In this document: positions 60,332 through 64,000 of the stretch, piece after piece
Layout: each line of letters begins with the position of its first letter
Position numbering within the stretch: position 1 is the first letter of the stretch
The notes under the pieces: generated by a model
What the model was told of the DNA's origin: nothing
Databases searched by the model: none
Seen by the model: only the letters and a program-made list of their open reading frames with translations
Made by a program: the position numbers and the translations under genes
Source of the DNA: Pelagimonas sp.
GTDB lineage: Bacteria > Pseudomonadota > Alphaproteobacteria > Rhodobacterales > Rhodobacteraceae
Direction of reading: 5' to 3'
Assembly: GCA_025210345.1 (NCBI GenBank)
Contig: JAOARX010000035.1
Location: forward strand, 124,001 to 188,000
DNA length: 64,000 nucleotides

Positions 60332-61228
60332 ATGGCGTTTGACTGGGATGATCTGCGTGTTTTCATTGCGGTTGTCCGGGGGGAAAGCCTCTCGGCGGCG
60401 GGTCGGACGCTGCGAATGGACCCGGCCACGGTCGGGCGGCGGGTGGCGCGGTTGGAGCAGGCGTTGGATGCGCCACTATTTGCAAAATCTCCCCAAGGTT
60501 ATGCGCTGACCGAAGCAGGTGCGCGTCTAGTTGAACATGCACAAGCGGCGGAACAGGCCTTTAGCCTTGCGACTGAAGCGGTGCAGGGTCATTCCGAAGG
60601 GCTGTCAGGGCAAATTCGGATTGGCGCACCGGACGGCTGCGCGAATTTCCTGTTGCCGCAGGTCTGTGCCGAGATTGCGCGCGAAAACCCCGATCTTGAG
60701 GTCCAGATCGTATCGCTGCCACGTGTGGTCAACCTGTCGCGGCGCGAGGTAGACATGGCGATTGCGGTTTCGGCGCCGACCGCGGGGCGGTTGATGGTGC
60801 AAAAAATCACCGACTATCGGCTTCATCTGGCCGCGACCACGGATTATCTGGATCAATACCCGCCGATTCACAGCGTCGAAGATCTTAGTGGGCACCGGGT
60901 GGGGGGCTATATCCCCGATATGATCTTTGACAAGGAGCTGGACTATCTGGGGGCTCTGGGGCTGACACAGGTTCCGCTGGCGTCGAATTCCGTGTCGGTG
61001 CAGTTTCACTGGCTCCGGCAGGGGGCGGGGCTGGGAGTCGTGCATGATTTCGCACTTCCGCTTGCACCACATCTCAAGCGAATCCTCGTGGACGAGGTCA
61101 GCCTGACGCGCAGTTTTTACCTGGTGCGCCATGCGGACGACCGCCGGCTGGAACGTATGAACCGGTTTGCCGAGGCGCTGATCCGCGGGGTGCGCTCCGA
61201 ATTGACGCGGCTGGAAGCCATGACTTGA
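60332..61228 (+). CDS. LysR-family transcriptional regulator
   Basis: A 298-residue LysR regulator: FDWDDLRVFIAVVRGESLSAAGRTLRMDPATVGRRVARLEQALDA is a good winged helix (residues 3-47), followed by an effector domain. ATG 60332 has GGGAGAGG upstream; the ATG at 60287 adds a non-homologous Arg/Pro stretch. It is divergent from the small STAS-like gene and mmsA, so mmsA control is a plausible but unproven role. Confidence 0.9.
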   Translation: MAFDWDDLRVFIAVVRGESLSAAGRTLRMDPATVGRRVARLEQALDAPLFAKSPQGYALTEAGARLVEHAQAAEQAFSLATEAVQGHSEGLSGQIRIGAPDGCANFLLPQVCAEIARENPDLEVQIVSLPRVVNLSRREVDMAIAVSAPTAGRLMVQKITDYRLHLAATTDYLDQYPPIHSVEDLSGHRVGGYIPDMIFDKELDYLGALGLTQVPLASNSVSVQFHWLRQGAGLGVVHDFALPLAPHLKRILVDEVSLTRSFYLVRHADDRRLERMNRFAEALIRGVRSELTRLEAMT

Positions 61229-61285
61229 CACTGGCCCAAACCACCGCAACGCTGGGTTACGTGACATAAACAGGGAGGTAGCGTC

Positions 61286-61720
61286 ATGCAGGTCTTGCAG
61301 ATCCTCAAAAGCAAAGGCACCGAAGGGGTTTACACCGTTGCACCGGGCACCGCCGTATCCGAAGCGGCGCGCATTCTGGCCGAAAAACGCATCGGGACCG
61401 TGGTTGTCTCTTCTGATGGGGAAACCGCCGAAGGGATCTTGTCCGAGCGCGACATCGTGCGCGAACTGTCCAAGAGCGGCGCGGGCTGTCTGAATGAAAC
61501 GGTCGACAGCTATATGACCCGCGAACTGGTGACCTGCACCCGGGGGGAAACCGCCGAAGCGGTGTTGACCAAGATGACCGACGGCCGTTTCCGACACATG
61601 CCCGTGGTCGAAGACGGTAAATTGGTCGGGCTGGTGACGCTGGGCGACGTGGTCAAGGCCCGTCTGAGCCAGCTTGCCATGGAGAAAGATGCCCTCGAAG
61701 GCATGATCATGGGGCACTGA
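61286..61720 (+). CDS. Two-CBS-domain protein
   Basis: A 144-residue protein consisting of two CBS domains (VAPGTAVSEAARILAEKRIGTVVVSSDG and VTCTRGETAEAVLTKMTDGRFRHMPVVEDGKLVGLVTLGDVV), which pair to bind adenosyl nucleotides. Stand-alone CBS proteins of this form act as energy-state sensors. AGGGAGGT precedes the ATG. It lies 57 bp after the LysR gene and 170 bp before coaD. Confidence 0.9.
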   Translation: MQVLQILKSKGTEGVYTVAPGTAVSEAARILAEKRIGTVVVSSDGETAEGILSERDIVRELSKSGAGCLNETVDSYMTRELVTCTRGETAEAVLTKMTDGRFRHMPVVEDGKLVGLVTLGDVVKARLSQLAMEKDALEGMIMGH

Positions 61721-61893
61721 AGGTCAGCCAGGCGCTTTCCGAACACGCCTTTGGCGCGGCTGATGATGGTCGCGCCAAATATGCATTGCGCTGTTTCCTG
61801 CGACCGGTTGTGCCTTATTTGATTTCGCTCTTGAATTTTGTGGCGCAATATTGTTGCGTGCGCGCGAAATGACCCGAAGCTACAGGACGATCC

Positions 61894-62385
61894 ATGCGCG
61901 TAGGCCTTTATCCCGGTACATTTGACCCCATCACCATGGGGCATATCGACATCATCCGCCGTGCGGCCATGCTGGTTGACCGATTGGTGATCGGAGTTGC
62001 GATCAATCGCGACAAGGGCCCGCTTTTCACGCTGGAAGAGCGGGTGGCCATGATCGAATCCGAATGTGCGGCCCTGTCCCAGCAAACCGGAACCGAAATC
62101 ATCGCCCATCCGTTTGAAAATCTTTTGATCGACTGTGCTCATGATGTGGGCGCCCAGGTGATCGTGCGTGGCCTGCGGGCGGTGGCGGATTTTGAGTATG
62201 AATTCCAGATGGTTGGTATGAACCGTGCGCTGGATGACAGCGTCGAGACCGTATTTCTGATGGCCGAGGCACGTCATCAGGCCATCGCATCCAAGCTGGT
62301 CAAGGAAATTGCCCGGTTGGGGGGGGATGTTTCCAAGTTCGTCACGCCCATGGTGAATGACGCGCTGAAAGAGCGCCTGGGCTAG
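61894..62385 (+). CDS. coaD: Phosphopantetheine adenylyltransferase
   Basis: A 163-residue nucleotidyltransferase making dephospho-CoA from 4'-phosphopantetheine and ATP. The GTFDPITMGHIDII motif with His17 at the active site, RGLRAVADFEYEFQM and the SSKLVKEIA-like ASKLVKEIARLGGDVS are complete. Length is standard. Confidence 0.97.
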   Translation: MRVGLYPGTFDPITMGHIDIIRRAAMLVDRLVIGVAINRDKGPLFTLEERVAMIESECAALSQQTGTEIIAHPFENLLIDCAHDVGAQVIVRGLRAVADFEYEFQMVGMNRALDDSVETVFLMAEARHQAIASKLVKEIARLGGDVSKFVTPMVNDALKERLG

Positions 62386-62496
62386 GGGGGCTGATCCCTT
62401 TGGGGGCTAAGTCCGCGTTTATCTTCGAGAAACCTGCGCTAACGCCGTGTTAAGGTTAATTTTCTATGATGGGTCCATCCTTAGATGGAGGCCCTT

Positions 62497-62751
62497 ATGG
62501 AGTTACCAAGCTACGCGATACCAACCACAGGCGTGACCCGCCCGATGCAAAGCCCTGTTGCGTCGCGCTTTCGATCCGATACTCATCCACCGGTGCGCAA
62601 ACCCGATTTGGGAGCGCCGACCCTGCCACCCCGCCCACCTGGGTTTGGCTATGGGCTGACCCTGGCCGCCGCGCCCTTGCAGCAGACCTTTGTCACCCAA
62701 CAGGCCAGGGCGACCTATCAGGCAGCGAAAGACATTATTTCCAGTGATTAA
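62497..62751 (+). CDS. Small Pro-rich hypothetical protein
   Basis: An 84-residue frame with GGAGG 8 bp before ATG 62497. It has a Pro-rich middle (PPVRKPDLGAPTLPPRPPGFGYG) and a helical C-terminus (QQTFVTQQARATYQAAKDIISSD). No family recognised; unstructured for most of its length. A TATGAT hexamer at 62465-62470 could be a -10 box. It is convergent with gap, 11 bp apart. Coding status rests on the ribosome site and composition. Confidence 0.5.
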   Translation: MELPSYAIPTTGVTRPMQSPVASRFRSDTHPPVRKPDLGAPTLPPRPPGFGYGLTLAAAPLQQTFVTQQARATYQAAKDIISSD

Positions 62752-62762
62752 CGGGGCGGGGG

Positions 62763-63764
62763 TTACAGGAACCGCCCGATCGCCACGGCGGTGTCGGCCA
62801 TGCGCATAGAGAACCCCCATTCGTTGTCATACCAGGTCAGGATGCGGCACAGCGTGCCCTCCATCACGCGGGTCTGGTCCGTGTGAAAGATGGAACTGTG
62901 GGGGTCATGGTTGAAATCCATGCTGACAAGGGGCTTGTCCGTATAGCCCAAAACGCCCTTTAGCGGCCCGTCTGCGGCCGCGCGGATCGCGCTGTTGATC
63001 TCATCCACCGAAGTCGCGCGGGCGGTTTCGAACGTCAGATCCACACATGAGACATTTGGCGTGGGGACGCGAATGGCAACCCCGTCCAGCTTGCCAGCCA
63101 AGTCAGGCAACACCAGGCCCACGGCCTTGGCGGCCCCGGTCGAGGTGGGGATCATGCTCATCGCGGCGGCGCGCGCGCGGTAGAGGTCGCTGTGCATGGT
63201 ATCCAGCGTTGGTTGATCTCCGGTATAGCTGTGAACGGTGGTCATGAACCCTTTCACAAGGCCGAAGCGATCGTCCAGCACCTGTGCCACCGGAGCAAGG
63301 CAGTTGGTGGTGCAGGACGCGTTCGACACGATGATGTCCTGCGCGGTCAGCTCCTGGTGGTTCACCCCATATGCAATTGTTTTGTCGGCATCTTTTCCGG
63401 GCGCTGAGATCAGGACCCGCTTGGCGCCATTGTCCAGATGCGTCTGGCAGGCCTCACGCGATTTGAAGATCCCGGTGCATTCCAGCACCACATCCACATC
63501 CGACCATGGCAGGTCTGCCGGATTGCGCAGCGCCGTGACCCGCATCTTGCCCCGACCCGCATCGATCCAGTCCTCACCAGCCGTCACCTGACCGGAAAAC
63601 CGACCGTGGACGCTGTCGAATTGCAGCAAATGCGCATTGGTTTCGACCGGGGCAAGATCGTTGATGGCGACAACGTCGATATCCTGCCGACCAGATTCGA
63701 TGATCCCGCGAAGAACGTTGCGACCAATGCGTCCAAATCCGTTGATGGCGACTTTGAGGCTCAT
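62763..63764 (-). CDS. gap: Glyceraldehyde-3-phosphate dehydrogenase
   Basis: A 333-residue GAPDH of glycolysis/gluconeogenesis. NAD site AINGFGRIGRNVLRG at residues 6-20, catalytic Cys151 in SNASCTTNCLAPV, His in TTVHSYTGDQ, and WYDNEWGFSMRM at the end are all intact. ATG 63764 begins the conserved MSLKVAINGFG; the frame to 63797 runs to an ATG just downstream of a LacI-type operator and is not used. Two operator-like palindromes precede it. Confidence 0.96.
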   Translation of the reverse strand: MSLKVAINGFGRIGRNVLRGIIESGRQDIDVVAINDLAPVETNAHLLQFDSVHGRFSGQVTAGEDWIDAGRGKMRVTALRNPADLPWSDVDVVLECTGIFKSREACQTHLDNGAKRVLISAPGKDADKTIAYGVNHQELTAQDIIVSNASCTTNCLAPVAQVLDDRFGLVKGFMTTVHSYTGDQPTLDTMHSDLYRARAAAMSMIPTSTGAAKAVGLVLPDLAGKLDGVAIRVPTPNVSCVDLTFETARATSVDEINSAIRAAADGPLKGVLGYTDKPLVSMDFNHDPHSSIFHTDQTRVMEGTLCRILTWYDNEWGFSMRMADTAVAIGRFL

Positions 63765-63800
63765 GTCGGGCTCACTTTCCTGAGGGGGAGTAACCATGAT

Positions 63801-63816
63801 TTGTGAGCGCTAACAA
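63801..63816. promoter_or_regulatory. LacI-type operator upstream of gap
   Basis: TTGTGAGCGCTAACAA is one base off a perfect palindrome of TTGTTAGCGCTAACAA form, 36 bp before the gap start. This is the classic LacI-family operator shape and resembles sites before eno. Confidence 0.6.
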
Positions 63817-63845
63817 GCACTGTCCGCGCGGGGAGTCAAGGGAAA

Positions 63846-63859
63846 TGATGGCGCTAACA
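63846..63859. promoter_or_regulatory. Second LacI-type element upstream of gap
   Basis: TGATGGCGCTAACA matches TGTTAGCGCTAACA at 12 of 14 positions; its centre is 44 bp from the first element. Confidence 0.4.
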
Positions 63860-63937
63860 CAACCGTGCGCAGGCTAAGATATCCGGGGCTCTGCGCGCCT
63901 CTGGCGAGCTTAGAACAAACTTGAAAGGGAGGGGGGC

Positions 63938-64000
63938 TTAGCGCCAGAAGGCGAGGTATTCCAGCATCCAATAGAATTTGCGCGCGAGGAACAGCGCATT
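63938..64000 (-). CDS. C-terminal 20 residues of an unidentified protein (runs off the right edge)
   Basis: Read on the minus strand the last bases give NALFLARKFYWMLEYLAFWR and a TAA stop at 63938-63940. Good codon use and the absence of stops suggest the end of a real gene upstream of gap on the same strand. Too little is visible to name it. Confidence 0.45.
   Translation of the reverse strand, partial: NALFLARKFYWMLEYLAFWR

Overview
The window looks like a chromosomal segment of a marine Rhodobacteraceae (roseobacter-group) alphaproteobacterium. Supporting signs are the high GC content, roseobacter-type protein sequences (PurL, PrfC, UvrA, two Hint-domain proteins), an alphaproteobacterial GTTC-N7-GTTC SOS box, and an agl alpha-glucoside operon. 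I found no rRNA, tRNA, CRISPR array, prophage or insertion sequence. Most of the window is core metabolism with a few small accessory patches.

Layout. 1-5296 (minus): start of pyrC, a hydrolase-like protein, and a tightly packed glycosyltransferase / sulfotransferase / glycosyltransferase set. 5457-8348 (plus): MoxR ATPase, FkbM methyltransferase and VWA protein. 8349-9680: two half-size YeeE/YedE sulfur transporters behind a dense control region. 9751-18458: exported hypotheticals, prfC, a pentapeptide-repeat membrane protein, a Hint protein, an atypical SDR with a DNA-alkylation-repair-like protein, an M48 protease and a small AT-rich HNH gene. 18681-28965: purL, a DUF6151/DUF454 pair, a candidate small RNA, a LysR regulator divergent from a fused indolepyruvate oxidoreductase, an acyltransferase and murI. 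29167-33512: argC, a second Hint protein, ccmE and an orphan histidine kinase.

33638-47580 is the carbohydrate block. On the minus strand aglR-like regulator, GH1 beta-glucosidase, glucokinase, phosphoglucomutase and a DMT transporter form one operon; divergently, aglEFGAK imports and hydrolyses alpha-glucosides. Two copies of the palindrome CAAAGCGCTTTG sit in the shared control region. eno (left of this block) and gap (right end of the window) carry a different LacI-type element related to TGTTAGCGCTAACA.

47628-51372: a rhodanese and uvrA share an intergenic region with an ATTC-N8-GAAT (SqrR/BigR-type) site and a LexA box; a DUF2892 membrane protein follows. The YeeE/YedE genes carry the same ATTC-N8-GAAT motif, suggesting a persulfide-responsive regulon.

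51547-61228 holds distal valine degradation: isobutyryl-CoA dehydrogenase, an in-frame fusion of 3-hydroxyisobutyryl-CoA hydrolase with 3-hydroxyisobutyrate dehydrogenase, and methylmalonate-semialdehyde dehydrogenase. A TTGC-N6-GCAA element lies upstream of both the acyl-CoA dehydrogenase and mmsA. mmsA is flanked by two small proteins that look like diverged paralogues of each other. A GT4 glycosyltransferase and a YbdK-type ligase lie between. The right end has a CBS protein, coaD, a small Pro-rich ORF, gap and the C-terminus of an unidentified gene.
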